A program made the translations under genes and the position numbers. Below, piece after piece: positions 9,614 to 17,854 of a DNA stretch of 64,000 nucleotides. Position 1 is the stretch's first letter. The number at the start of each line of letters is the position of its first letter. The DNA is taken from positions 1 to 64,000 of the forward strand of contig CANFOS010000021.1 in the NCBI GenBank assembly GCA_947448735.1, given 5' to 3'. A model generated the notes under the pieces. It saw only the letters and a list, made by a program, of their open reading frames with translations. It was not told where the DNA came from and ran no database searches. The stretch comes from Comamonadaceae bacterium. GTDB taxonomy: Bacteria; Pseudomonadota; Gammaproteobacteria; Burkholderiales; Burkholderiaceae_C.

Positions 9614-10684
9614 TCAGGCCTTTTTGGCCTGGCTGCCATAGATCCAGCGGTACAGCGGCTCGACCAGCAGCAACACCGCAGCCAGCCGCGTGACATGCAA
9701 AGCGGTGACCAGCGGCACACCCAGCTGCAGTACTTTGGCGGTGATCCCCATTTCGGCGATGCCGCCGGGTGCCGTGCCCAGCAGCACGGTGGCCCAGCGA
9801 AGGTCGGTGGCCCACGCCAGCAGCCAGGCGTAGCCGGCGCACAGGACGATCATGGCCAGCGTGCCGAGGGCGACCGACGCCAGCCAGCGTGGGGCGGTGT
9901 GCACAAAATGGCGGGTAAAGCGCACGCCCAGGCTGATGCCAATCACCAGTTGCGCAGCATTGCTCATCCAGGCCGGGATGGCTGACCAGCTGTGGCCAGT
10001 GGCCGTCAGCAGCAGGCTGGCCGCCAGCGGCCCCAAAAACCACGGATTGCTGCGGTCAAGCTTGACCATCACCCAGCAGCCGATACCCGTCAAGGCTCCC
10101 AGCGCTGCCAGGCCGGGCCCACTGACGATGCGTGGGCCTGGCAAGGTGGTGTCTATCCCGTGCAGACCGGCAAACTGAAAGCCAAACGGAATGATCAGCG
10201 TGACCAGCAGCACCCGCAAGCTGTGGCTGGAGGCGACCAGATCGGTTTGCCCGCTGCGGCGCTCGGCCATCAGTGTCATTTCGGATGCGCCGCCAATCGG
10301 TGCCGCAAAATAAGTGGTGCTGCGCGACAGTCCGGCAATGTGAAAACCTCCCGGCCCGTGATGCACCCAGTACAGCCACGCGCCAAAAGCCACGCCGAGC
10401 GCCAGCGCCCACAGCACATTCAGGGCAATCACCCACCACAAACTGAGCACCAGCGCCACCACCTGCGGCGTGAAGTACAGGCCCATGGCCGCGCCAATCA
10501 CCCACTGACCGGCGTTGCGCAAAGGCGTGTGACTGTGGGTCGGTGCGCCCAGCATCGACAGCACCGCCGTAGCCAGCAGCGGCCCGATCATCCACGGCAG
10601 GGGCGTGCCCAGTTGAACGCAAGACGCGGCGGCCAGCAAAGCCATCAAGACGGTGAACGTGGTACGGATGAGTTTTGAAGGCAT
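9614..10684 (-). CDS. AbrB-family membrane protein (often misnamed ammonia monooxygenase)
   Basis: A 356-residue polytopic membrane protein with about ten hydrophobic helices in two homologous halves. Each half contains the AbrB-duplication signature (LPWMIGPLLATAVLSMLG near residue 28-45, and NPWFLGPLAASLLLTATG in the second half). I chose the ATG at 10684; the frame extends to a TTG at 10714 without a better ribosome-binding site. Some relatives were labelled ammonia monooxygenase without catalytic evidence; the family is best described as putative transporters or regulators of unknown substrate. It is divergent from the ChaN-like gene. Confidence 0.8.
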   Translation of the reverse strand: MPSKLIRTTFTVLMALLAAASCVQLGTPLPWMIGPLLATAVLSMLGAPTHSHTPLRNAGQWVIGAAMGLYFTPQVVALVLSLWWVIALNVLWALALGVAFGAWLYWVHHGPGGFHIAGLSRSTTYFAAPIGGASEMTLMAERRSGQTDLVASSHSLRVLLVTLIIPFGFQFAGLHGIDTTLPGPRIVSGPGLAALGALTGIGCWVMVKLDRSNPWFLGPLAASLLLTATGHSWSAIPAWMSNAAQLVIGISLGVRFTRHFVHTAPRWLASVALGTLAMIVLCAGYAWLLAWATDLRWATVLLGTAPGGIAEMGITAKVLQLGVPLVTALHVTRLAAVLLLVEPLYRWIYGSQAKKA

Positions 10685-10732
10685 TGGCAGCAGAGCAATA
10701 CAAGGTGGGCGCAAGCGTATTAGTATCTCCTG

Positions 10733-11572
10733 ATGCTCAGATCACTTTCTTGCCTCGTCGCAAGCGTACTCATCATGGGCTGCGCCAGCCAGCCCGAAGC
10801 CCCGGTGCTCAGCCATCTGACGGGCCAGGCCTTGGCCGTCACCACCAGCAGGCTGGACGCGCTGCTGCCTGCTGACGTGCTGCTGCTGGGTGAGCAGCAC
10901 GACGCCAAAGCGCATCAGCAGATTCACCAACAGGTCATTGCGCTGCTGGCTGAGCGCAGCCTGCTGGCTGCGGTGGCGCTGGAGATGGCCGATGTGGGCG
11001 CAACAACGGCTGGACTGCACCCCAGCTCGACCGAGCAGCAAACCAAGAGCGCCCTGAAGTGGAACAACAAAGGCTGGCCTTGGGAAGCCTATGGCCCGGC
11101 CGTGATGGCAGCGGTGCGGGCCGGTGTGCCAGTGCTGGGGGCCAACTTGCCAAACACACAGATGCGGCCCAGCATGGGCGACAGCGCGCTGGACGGACAG
11201 TTGCCAGGCCCGGCGCTCAAAGCGCAGCAGCAACTGATTCGCATCGGCCACTGCAACCTGCTGCCCGAAAGCCAGATCACACCGATGACGCGCATCCAGA
11301 TTGCCAAGGACATCAGCATGGCCAACACGCTGGCCAAAGCTGCGCTGCCGGGCAAGGTGGTGCTGCTACTGTCAGGCAGCGGCCACACCGACCGCTTGCT
11401 GGGTGTGCCGCAGCACCTGCCAGCCAGCTTGAAGGTCAAGGCGGCCCGCTTGCGTGCTGGGGACGCTGCCGAGGGTGACAAGGCCGAAGCCTTTGATGCC
11501 GTGTGGCAAACACCTGCGCTGCCCGATAAAGACTACTGCGCCGAGTTCAAGGCACAGATGGGCATCAAGTAA
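10733..11572 (+). CDS. ChaN-family lipoprotein
   Basis: A 279-residue lipoprotein. The signal peptide ends in the lipobox LIMGC with Cys17 as the lipidated residue. The ChaN/DUF399 fold is recognised by LLLGEQHDAKAHQ at about residue 45-57 and ALEMADVG in the following strand. Campylobacter ChaR binds haem as a dimer, so an iron or haem role is possible, but no iron-uptake genes lie nearby. It is convergent with the SDR at the end of the catabolic operon, with only one base between the stops. Confidence 0.85.
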   Translation: MLRSLSCLVASVLIMGCASQPEAPVLSHLTGQALAVTTSRLDALLPADVLLLGEQHDAKAHQQIHQQVIALLAERSLLAAVALEMADVGATTAGLHPSSTEQQTKSALKWNNKGWPWEAYGPAVMAAVRAGVPVLGANLPNTQMRPSMGDSALDGQLPGPALKAQQQLIRIGHCNLLPESQITPMTRIQIAKDISMANTLAKAALPGKVVLLLSGSGHTDRLLGVPQHLPASLKVKAARLRAGDAAEGDKAEAFDAVWQTPALPDKDYCAEFKAQMGIK

Positions 11573-11573
11573 G

Positions 11574-12353
11574 TCACCAGGCCCCGCTGAATGACCCACC
11601 GTCCATCAGCAAGTTTTGCCCATTGATGTAGCCCGCATGGGCGCTGCATAAAAAGGCACACGCCGCGCCAAATTCTTCGGGTTGACCGAGTCGTTTGGCC
11701 GGGTGTTTGGCAATGCGGTCTGCGCGTACCTGGGCGGCATCGAGTCCGCTGCGCTGGGCGGCCGCGGCAAAATTGCTGGCCAGGCGCGCGGTCTCAAAGG
11801 TGCCGGGCAGGATGTTGTTGATGGTCACGCCTTTGGCCACGGTGCTGCGGGCCAGCCCGGCCACAAAACCGGTCAGCCCGCTGCGTGCGCCGTTGCTCAG
11901 GCCCAGAGCATCGATCGGTGACTTCACCGCACTGGAGGTGATGTTGATGATGCGGCCAAAGCCGCGCTGCATCATGCCGTCGATCACCTGCTGGATGATC
12001 GCAATCGGGCTGAGCATGTTGGCGTCCAGCGCGCGCAACCAGGCGTCGCGATCCCAGTCGCGAAAGTCACCCGGCGGCGGGCCGCCTGCGTTGGTGATGA
12101 CGATGTCAAAGCTCGGGTGCTGGCTGAAAATGCGGTCGCGGCCTTCCGGCGTTGTGACATCTGCTGCCACATAAGCCACGCTTGCAGTGCCAAGCGCTTC
12201 TAATTGAGTAGCAGCCTGCACAAGTTTTTCGAGGGTTCTGGCCGCAATGACGACATCAACGCCTTCACGCACCAGCGCTTCGGCGCAGGCCAGACCCAGG
12301 CCTGCACTGGCGCCGCAGATCAGGGCTTTTTTACCTGCAATTTTCAAGTCCAT
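11574..12353 (-). CDS. Divergent short-chain dehydrogenase-like protein, last gene of the catabolic operon
   Basis: A 259-residue SDR-fold protein with a good nucleotide loop (GASAGLGLA, 14-22), a NAG motif (88-90) and the serine position intact (ITSSAVKS, Ser140/141). The catalytic Tyr-x3-Lys pair is missing: the aligned segment reads SNGAR (153-157), so Ser and Arg stand in for Tyr and Lys. A known SDR subgroup resembling ketoacyl reductases also lacks the tetrad. It may bind NAD(P) and a substrate without ordinary ketone reduction, or use a different mechanism. It follows the Rieske oxygenase by three bases; a diol-dehydrogenase role would be the obvious guess but the active site argues against it. 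Confidence 0.8.
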   Translation of the reverse strand: MDLKIAGKKALICGASAGLGLACAEALVREGVDVVIAARTLEKLVQAATQLEALGTASVAYVAADVTTPEGRDRIFSQHPSFDIVITNAGGPPPGDFRDWDRDAWLRALDANMLSPIAIIQQVIDGMMQRGFGRIINITSSAVKSPIDALGLSNGARSGLTGFVAGLARSTVAKGVTINNILPGTFETARLASNFAAAAQRSGLDAAQVRADRIAKHPAKRLGQPEEFGAACAFLCSAHAGYINGQNLLMDGGSFSGAW

Positions 12354-12356
12354 GGC

Positions 12357-13394
12357 TCAGCTCGCAGACAACTGTTTTTGGGCCAGGTTCTGCATCACCT
12401 TGCGCAAGCGCGACAGGCCAATGTCGTGCTCGTACAAATGCTCGCGGGCATTCGCATCAGGCTCCATGGTTTCCAGCATCACGCGGTCTTGCTCCAGCAC
12501 CACCCAGTGGCGCGCCTCCAGCCGGTTGCGGTACAAAAAGCGCCACACATCGCGCTGCCAGCCTTGCACCTTGCGGCAACGCCAGAAAAAGACGATGGAC
12601 AGTTGCGGGCTGACCGGTGTGTAGCTGCCGATGATGGTGAAGCTGCCGCCAGGACCGCCCGTTTTGGGGTAGGGGATGGCCAAGCGCATCCAGTGGGTGC
12701 CGGTGTCACCCCACTCGGTCCAGTCAAAGTTCACATCGCGCTGGCCGTCTTTTTCAAACATGAAGCCGTGCTCGGTTTTGCGCAGTTTGAACTTGGCACT
12801 GATGTCGCCCTCGCTCATCGAATGCGACTGCTTGTGCACAAAGCTGCCGTGCATCGGGTCCATCACGTTGTCGGCCACGTAGCGGTAGTCGCCGCGCCAT
12901 TCCACGTAGCACAAAAAGCTGCTCCACTCGGGGTCGCTCATCTGTTCTGGCAAGTCCAGCTGGGGCGGCGTGTCGACATGGTGGCGGCTGTTGTACAGCC
13001 AGATCGCGCCGTTGGCGTCCTGCACATGAAACGACCGCGCCGCGCGTGAGCCTTCCAGCGTGCAGCCGGGGCTGGCTGGCACCTTGGTCACCATGCCGTC
13101 GCAGCGCACCTCAATGCCGTGGTACGGGCAGGCCAGGCGGTCGCCCAAATTGACGCCCATCGACAGTGGTGCGCCCCGGTGCGGGCAGTGGTCTTCCAGC
13201 GCGTGAATCAGCCCGGCGCCGTCGCGCCACAGCGCGATTTTGTAGCCCAGGCGGCGCATCGATACCGGCCGCTCCTTGACAAAATCAGACGGACAAATCG
13301 GATACCACAGGTCGTACAGGCCGCGCTCGAGCAGCTTGTCGACGTCTTGCGGCGTGATGGTTTTGGTTTCTTGGGTGTCTGTGGCGGCAGTCAT
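12357..13394 (-). CDS. Rieske non-haem iron oxygenase, alpha-type subunit
   Basis: A 345-residue ring-hydroxylating or demethylating oxygenase of the phthalate/vanillate type. The Rieske cluster ligands are Cys70, His72, Cys89 and His92 (CPHRGA...CPYHG), and the mononuclear iron site is N176xxD179xxH182x4H187, the full canonical motif. No beta subunit gene follows, as in homotrimeric phthalate-type enzymes. No reductase is encoded nearby, but a Rieske ferredoxin is the first gene of the same operon (25385-25747) and could deliver electrons. The substrate is unknown; hydroxylation, dihydroxylation or O/N-demethylation are all possible for the family. Confidence 0.92.
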   Translation of the reverse strand: MTAATDTQETKTITPQDVDKLLERGLYDLWYPICPSDFVKERPVSMRRLGYKIALWRDGAGLIHALEDHCPHRGAPLSMGVNLGDRLACPYHGIEVRCDGMVTKVPASPGCTLEGSRAARSFHVQDANGAIWLYNSRHHVDTPPQLDLPEQMSDPEWSSFLCYVEWRGDYRYVADNVMDPMHGSFVHKQSHSMSEGDISAKFKLRKTEHGFMFEKDGQRDVNFDWTEWGDTGTHWMRLAIPYPKTGGPGGSFTIIGSYTPVSPQLSIVFFWRCRKVQGWQRDVWRFLYRNRLEARHWVVLEQDRVMLETMEPDANAREHLYEHDIGLSRLRKVMQNLAQKQLSAS

Positions 13395-13395
13395 C

Positions 13396-13656
13396 TCACG
13401 CTCCTAGAGTTTTCATCACGGCCTGAAAAGACTCAGGCGTCCAGGGCTGGCTGTTAGGCGCCAGCGGCCCGCTTTTGTTCAGGTGCGCGACCAGCGCGTC
13501 CAGCTCCCAGTGGCCGGCGCCAAAGCCGCGCTCAATGGCGTCGCCCAGCAAGTCTTCGAACGTGGTCGGCGGGCGTGTGCGCGCCTGATGCGGGTTCAGG
13601 TGGCGCTCTTGCAGCGCGTGCATGGGAATGCCGTTCATGGTGTTCAGTGTGCTCAT
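13396..13656 (-). CDS. Small recombinase-like helix-turn-helix protein
   Basis: An 86-residue protein with a short N-terminal segment and a helical C-terminal half (EDLLGDAIERGFGAGHWEL, then LNKSGPLAPNSQPWT). It resembles small proteins described as recombinase-like HTH-domain proteins that sit next to Rieske oxygenases in Burkholderiales. It ends one base before the oxygenase start, so translation is coupled. Despite the name there is no recombinase active site; a small regulator or an accessory protein of the oxygenase are both possible. Confidence 0.7.
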   Translation of the reverse strand: MSTLNTMNGIPMHALQERHLNPHQARTRPPTTFEDLLGDAIERGFGAGHWELDALVAHLNKSGPLAPNSQPWTPESFQAVMKTLGA

Positions 13657-13671
13657 GCTTGCTCCAGAAAA

Positions 13672-14631
13672 TCAGCGTTTTTCAGTCAGGAATGCACCGG
13701 ACGCAGCCACCTTGGGCTGCCTGCGGGTAAAGCCGTCAATGCCGCCGTCAATCGCCCATTCGGCAAAGGCGGTGGGGCTGGGTGCAAAGTCGCGCGCGAC
13801 CCAGTTGTGGGTGAGGTGGTCTTCGTCGGCGTTGTACTCGATCAGCCCGCCGCAGGGGTTTTCAAAGTACCAGAAAAAGGCTGATGAAATCGGGTGCTTG
13901 CCAGGGCCAAGCTGGGTTTTCCAGCCCTTGCGGCTCATGTTCAGCCCGCCGCCAAACACCTCGTGAATGTCTCGTACGGTGAAGGCGACATGGTTCAGGC
14001 CACTGGCTTTGCCCGGCAACTGAAGCAAGAAAATATCGTGGTGCCCACCCTCGAGCGAGCAACGCATGAAAATACCGCGCCCCGGATAGCGGTCTGAGGT
14101 GGTGAAACCCAGGCCGGCATAAAACGCTTCGGCCGCATCCAGCTTGTCGGTGAACAGCACCACATGGCCAATCTCAATCGGCTGGGCGCTGTCGTAGATC
14201 GGTGACGGCTTGTCAATGCGGCGAGCCTCGTCCCAGGTGTTGGTGGCCACGCCTTGGATGTCAATGCTGCGCTTGGCGCTTTTTTGAAACACGATTTGCA
14301 GGCCGTGCGGGTCCAGCGCCTGCACGGTGCCGAGGGTCGAGCGCTGGTCTTTGAAACCCGGCGCGCCTGCCAACGCGGTGGCCAGCGCATCGAGCTGCGC
14401 ATCGCTGCGCACACCCCACACCACCTCACGCAAGGTGGGGCCCGCTTCTATCGGCGGCGCCAGCGTGGCGTCAGCTGTGCGCCGAACATTCACGCGGGCA
14501 CCGTTGAGCGTTTCCCACTCTTGCAGCGCCGTGCTGTGGCTGATGTTTTTCAGCCCCCAGTCGGCAAAAAATTTGGCCGAGTCGTCCCACGCTTCGGTGG
14601 AATAGGTGATGGCGTCGATACCTTCAATCAT
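13672..14631 (-). CDS. VOC-superfamily extradiol dioxygenase-like protein
   Basis: A 319-residue two-domain vicinal-oxygen-chelate protein. The C-terminal domain has the three metal ligands of type I extradiol dioxygenases: His156 (IGHVVLF), His214 (GLNHVAF) and Glu265 (GLIEYNAD). The N-terminal domain (1-130) is the non-catalytic half. Family members cleave catechol-type rings next to the hydroxyls using Fe(II). In this operon it would act after the Rieske oxygenase, and the alpha/beta hydrolase at 20.4 kb would act on the cleavage product. Glyoxalase or dehydrochlorinase activity is less likely because of the two-domain layout. Confidence 0.85.
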   Translation of the reverse strand: MIEGIDAITYSTEAWDDSAKFFADWGLKNISHSTALQEWETLNGARVNVRRTADATLAPPIEAGPTLREVVWGVRSDAQLDALATALAGAPGFKDQRSTLGTVQALDPHGLQIVFQKSAKRSIDIQGVATNTWDEARRIDKPSPIYDSAQPIEIGHVVLFTDKLDAAEAFYAGLGFTTSDRYPGRGIFMRCSLEGGHHDIFLLQLPGKASGLNHVAFTVRDIHEVFGGGLNMSRKGWKTQLGPGKHPISSAFFWYFENPCGGLIEYNADEDHLTHNWVARDFAPSPTAFAEWAIDGGIDGFTRRQPKVAASGAFLTEKR

Positions 14632-14639
14632 GTGTCACC

Positions 14640-15587
14640 TCATAAAACCAGTTTGTCTTTGCCCACCACGATCTCGCCTTTGAAATGACGAGCCGCGTGT
14701 TCGCGCCAGACCTCATCTGCAATGGGCTCGTCACCGGGCAACAAATGCGTCAGTACCAGTCGGCGTACACCGGCTTGTGCAGCAATGCGTCCGGCATCTT
14801 CAGCGGTCGTGTGGCCGGCCAGTAAAAACTTTTTTAAATTGGGCGGCACATAAGGACGCTTGGCCAGCATGGCGTCTATACCGGAAACCAGCATGGCCTC
14901 ATGCACCAGCGTGTCGGCACCCCGCGCCAGCGCCACGGTGGCCTGCACGGGAGAGGTATCGCCAGAAAACACCACGCTGGTGTCGGCCGTGTCAAAGCGG
15001 TAAGCGAGTGCCACCTCAAAAGGCTCATGGTCTACACGGGCTACCGTCACTTTGACGCGGTCGTCGCTGAACACCACACCAGGCGTGCTGATTTCGCTGA
15101 CCGCAAAACTCTTTTCAATCGGCTGGCGTCCTGTGGCCTTGATGCGAATGTCTATGTCTTCACGCTGCAAGGCGATCGCTGCATCGTGAATACGCAGCAT
15201 GGGCGGTGGGCCCATCACCTTCATCTGCCCTTGAATGCCCAGAATCCAGGACAGGTTGACCAGGCTCGGATAGTCGGCGTTGTGGTCTGAATGGTGGTGC
15301 GTGATGAAGACGTTGGCTATCTCGGGCAAACGCATACCCATCTCTGTCATTCGGGCAATTGCCCCGTAGCCGCAGTCAATCAGGTAGCCGCGCCCGTTCA
15401 CGAACAGCGCCTGGCTCGCCATCATGCGCGATGGATGCAACACCGGCCCGGCCATGGTGCCCAGCAGCACGATGCGCGTGCCGCTGCGCCAGGTTGCAGC
15501 GCCCGCCAAGGGTTGCGCCCAAGCCGCAGCAGCACCAACGGCAGCCGCAGCACCAGCCAGCAGGCAGGCTCTACGGTTGAGGTTCAT
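14640..15587 (-). CDS. Exported metallo-beta-lactamase-fold hydrolase
   Basis: A 315-residue MBL-fold protein with an N-terminal signal of Tat type (NRRACLLAG then an Ala-rich stretch to about residue 27). The zinc motif is HHHSDHNAD near residue 100, followed by further His/Asp ligands (SGDTSP; AGHTTAEDAG). It resembles the arylsulfatase/RNase Z-like branch, so a phosphodiester, sulfate ester or lactone substrate is possible. I chose the ATG at 15587, which overlaps the upstream aldehyde dehydrogenase stop (ATGA) and has GTGGAG six bases upstream. A periplasmic step in an otherwise cytoplasmic pathway suggests pre-processing of the growth substrate. Confidence 0.85.
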   Translation of the reverse strand: MNLNRRACLLAGAAAAVGAAAAWAQPLAGAATWRSGTRIVLLGTMAGPVLHPSRMMASQALFVNGRGYLIDCGYGAIARMTEMGMRLPEIANVFITHHHSDHNADYPSLVNLSWILGIQGQMKVMGPPPMLRIHDAAIALQREDIDIRIKATGRQPIEKSFAVSEISTPGVVFSDDRVKVTVARVDHEPFEVALAYRFDTADTSVVFSGDTSPVQATVALARGADTLVHEAMLVSGIDAMLAKRPYVPPNLKKFLLAGHTTAEDAGRIAAQAGVRRLVLTHLLPGDEPIADEVWREHAARHFKGEIVVGKDKLVL

Positions 15588-17059
15588 GCCGCACTCCACG
15601 GATTAGGCTGCTCATTCATGCCCCAGTAATAGCTTTTCTGGCTGGTGTATTCCAAAATGCCGAGCCGACCTTTTTCGCGGCCTGTGCCGCTCATCTTCAC
15701 GCCGCCAAACGGTGTGCTGACCGAAAACACCTTGTAGGTGTTGACCCAGACGGTGCCGGTTTGCAGCGCGCGGCCCAGTCGCCAGACGGTTTTGTAATCT
15801 TGGCTCCAGATGCCTGCGGCCAGACCGTAGACGTTGTCGTTGCACTGGGCGATCAGGTCAGCCTCGTCATGCCATGGCAACAGCGCCAGTACCGGGCCAA
15901 AAATTTCTTCCTGGCACATGCGGGCGCTGTTCGGCAGGCCTTCCATGATGGTGGGTTGGTAGTAGCTGCCTTTGTCATAGACGGAGCCGTGTGGACGTGC
16001 GCCGCCGAACAACACTTTGGCACCTTCGTCAATGCCAAGTTGCACATATTCTTCCACCGAGGCGCGGTGGCTTTGGCTGACCAGCGGGCCCATGTGGGTG
16101 GCCTCGCTGGCTGGATCACCCACGCGCAAGCTTTTAACGCCGGCCAGCAAGCGCGACTTGAACTCGTCATACACACGGGCATGCACAAACGCGCGTGAAC
16201 CCGCAATGCACGACTCGCCTGAGGAGCTGAAAATACCGTACAACACGCCTGCGACGGCGTGGTCCAGGTCAGCGTCTTGGCAAACAATGGTCGGCGACTT
16301 GCCACCCAGCTCCAGCGATGTAGGCATGAGTTTGTCTGCTGCGATGCGCGCAATGCCCATGCCAACACTCGTGCCGCCGGTAAACGCGATGCGCTTGATG
16401 AGCGGATGCCGCACAAGTGCTTCTCCGACGATGGAGCCCTTGCCGGGCAGCACGCTGATGATGCCGTCGGGCACACCAGCGGCTTGCGCGATGCGGGCCA
16501 ATTCAATGGCCATGCGCGGCGTGATTTCAGCCGGTTTGAAGACCACTGCGCAACCCGCCGCCAGGGCCGGGGCCAGCTTTTGCGCCTCGCTGGCAATCGG
16601 TGAGTTCCATGGCGTGATGGCGCCCACCACGCCGAGCGGCTCGTGCACGCTCAGGGTGATGCTGTCGCCGCGCTGAGGGGTGATGGCATCTTCATGGGTT
16701 TCGCAGGCGGCTGCAAAAAACTGAAAGGTGCCTGCTGCGCTGGCGACCAAGGCGCGGGTTTCTTTGATCGGTTTGCCGTTGTCCAGCCGCTGCAACTGGG
16801 CCAGCTCTTCAGCGCGCGCACGTATCCCAGCGGCGATGTTGTGCAGCAGCCCGGCGCGTTCGTGCGGCTTGAGCTGGGCCCACGCGGGCTGCTGGCGCGC
16901 ACGCTCGGCGGCTTGCACGGCATCGTCGACATCCTGCGCTGTGGCGGCGTTCAATGTGGCGACCTGGCTGCCGTCGTGCGGGTAGTCGGTGGCGTACGCC
17001 GGGCCTGAGGCGTCGCGCCACTGGCCTGTGATGAAGGTTTGCAGATGAGGCGTCGTCAT
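15584..17059 (-). CDS. NAD(P)-dependent aldehyde dehydrogenase
   Basis: A 491-residue enzyme of the ALDH superfamily that oxidises an aldehyde to the acid. Catalytic residues are visible: Asn152 (ITPWNSP), Glu250 (LELGGKSP) and Cys284 (GESCIAGS). Length and motifs fit the betaine-aldehyde/semialdehyde dehydrogenase branch. It overlaps the aspartate-dehydrogenase-like gene before it and the MBL hydrolase after it by four bases each, so all three are translationally coupled. The likely substrate is the aldehyde formed by the ThDP decarboxylase or by ring cleavage in this operon. Confidence 0.93.
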   Translation of the reverse strand: MTTPHLQTFITGQWRDASGPAYATDYPHDGSQVATLNAATAQDVDDAVQAAERARQQPAWAQLKPHERAGLLHNIAAGIRARAEELAQLQRLDNGKPIKETRALVASAAGTFQFFAAACETHEDAITPQRGDSITLSVHEPLGVVGAITPWNSPIASEAQKLAPALAAGCAVVFKPAEITPRMAIELARIAQAAGVPDGIISVLPGKGSIVGEALVRHPLIKRIAFTGGTSVGMGIARIAADKLMPTSLELGGKSPTIVCQDADLDHAVAGVLYGIFSSSGESCIAGSRAFVHARVYDEFKSRLLAGVKSLRVGDPASEATHMGPLVSQSHRASVEEYVQLGIDEGAKVLFGGARPHGSVYDKGSYYQPTIMEGLPNSARMCQEEIFGPVLALLPWHDEADLIAQCNDNVYGLAAGIWSQDYKTVWRLGRALQTGTVWVNTYKVFSVSTPFGGVKMSGTGREKGRLGILEYTSQKSYYWGMNEQPNPWSAA

Positions 17060-17853
17060 AGGGTTAGTCCGCTGGCCCGGTTGTGCAGAAATCGCAGTCC
17101 TGACAGCACGGTAAGTGCCGAGGTTTTGGGGTTCTCGGCCAGAGGCTTGCCGCGCATCGTCACCTGCATCTCGCCAAACTCGCCGCGTGCGTGGATCTCA
17201 TGGATGTTGTCCGTCACAGCCGGGTCAGCCATGAGGCGCACGCGGGTTGCGTCCAGCCCCAGCCCGGCCAGTGACACCGTGGCGGCCACGTTGGCATTTT
17301 TGGGGTAAGTCTGCGCTGCTTCGCGTGCGGTCCCCTCAAAAATAACCGTGGCCTGGGTGAGGGTTGCGAGGTTGACCAGACTTTCAGCGGCGGAGCCCTT
17401 CCAGCCTTGCGGTGGTTTGCGCCCGGTGTAGGTCACCTCCACCAAACCGGCTTGCCGGGCCGCGGCCAGTGCGTCAATGCCGCCAATCGCACCGGCCAGC
17501 AAATGCACCTGCGTGTTGCCAACTTGCGCCGCTTCGGCCAGGCGCTCGGGCAAGCCGCGCTCAGACAACGCACCGACCGACATCACGGCGCATTCGCAAC
17601 CTGCTTGGAGTGCGTCCAAGACATGTGTGGTCAGCGCCTGGTGGCCTGCACATTCGAGCACCAGCCTGGCGCTGGGGGGCACAGCGGCGACCGCCTGCGC
17701 ATTGCTGCCTGCTGCTTTGAGCGCTGCCTGCACGTCGGCCACGCGCGGCTCACGCACCACCACATGGGTCACGGTGACCAAAGGGCTGCCGTTGAGTCTG
17801 CGGCAAAGCGCTTGGCCAATCGCGCCGTAACCGATGAGGGTGACGTCCAGCAT
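17056..17853 (-). CDS. L-aspartate dehydrogenase-like protein
   Basis: A 265-residue protein of the NadX/aspartate dehydrogenase family: a Rossmann domain with GYGAIGQ (8-14) and a C-terminal catalytic domain with NIHEIHARGEFGE, where His218 or His221 is the expected catalytic base. Family enzymes reversibly deaminate L-aspartate through iminoaspartate. In NAD synthesis NadX sits with nadA and nadC; here it lies inside a catabolic operon between a ThDP enzyme and an aldehyde dehydrogenase. A pathway role on an amino or imino intermediate is therefore more likely than NAD synthesis. Confidence 0.85.
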   Translation of the reverse strand: MLDVTLIGYGAIGQALCRRLNGSPLVTVTHVVVREPRVADVQAALKAAGSNAQAVAAVPPSARLVLECAGHQALTTHVLDALQAGCECAVMSVGALSERGLPERLAEAAQVGNTQVHLLAGAIGGIDALAAARQAGLVEVTYTGRKPPQGWKGSAAESLVNLATLTQATVIFEGTAREAAQTYPKNANVAATVSLAGLGLDATRVRLMADPAVTDNIHEIHARGEFGEMQVTMRGKPLAENPKTSALTVLSGLRFLHNRASGLTL

Positions 17854-17854
17854 G

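Noticed and set aside
12190-12232. Sequence inside the divergent SDR gene resembling the dispersed repeat (GTAGCAGCCTGC and flanks)
   Set aside because: The encoded residues (EKLVQAATQLEALGT) fit the normal SDR helix and spacing, so an inserted repeat is unlikely; the match is probably chance.
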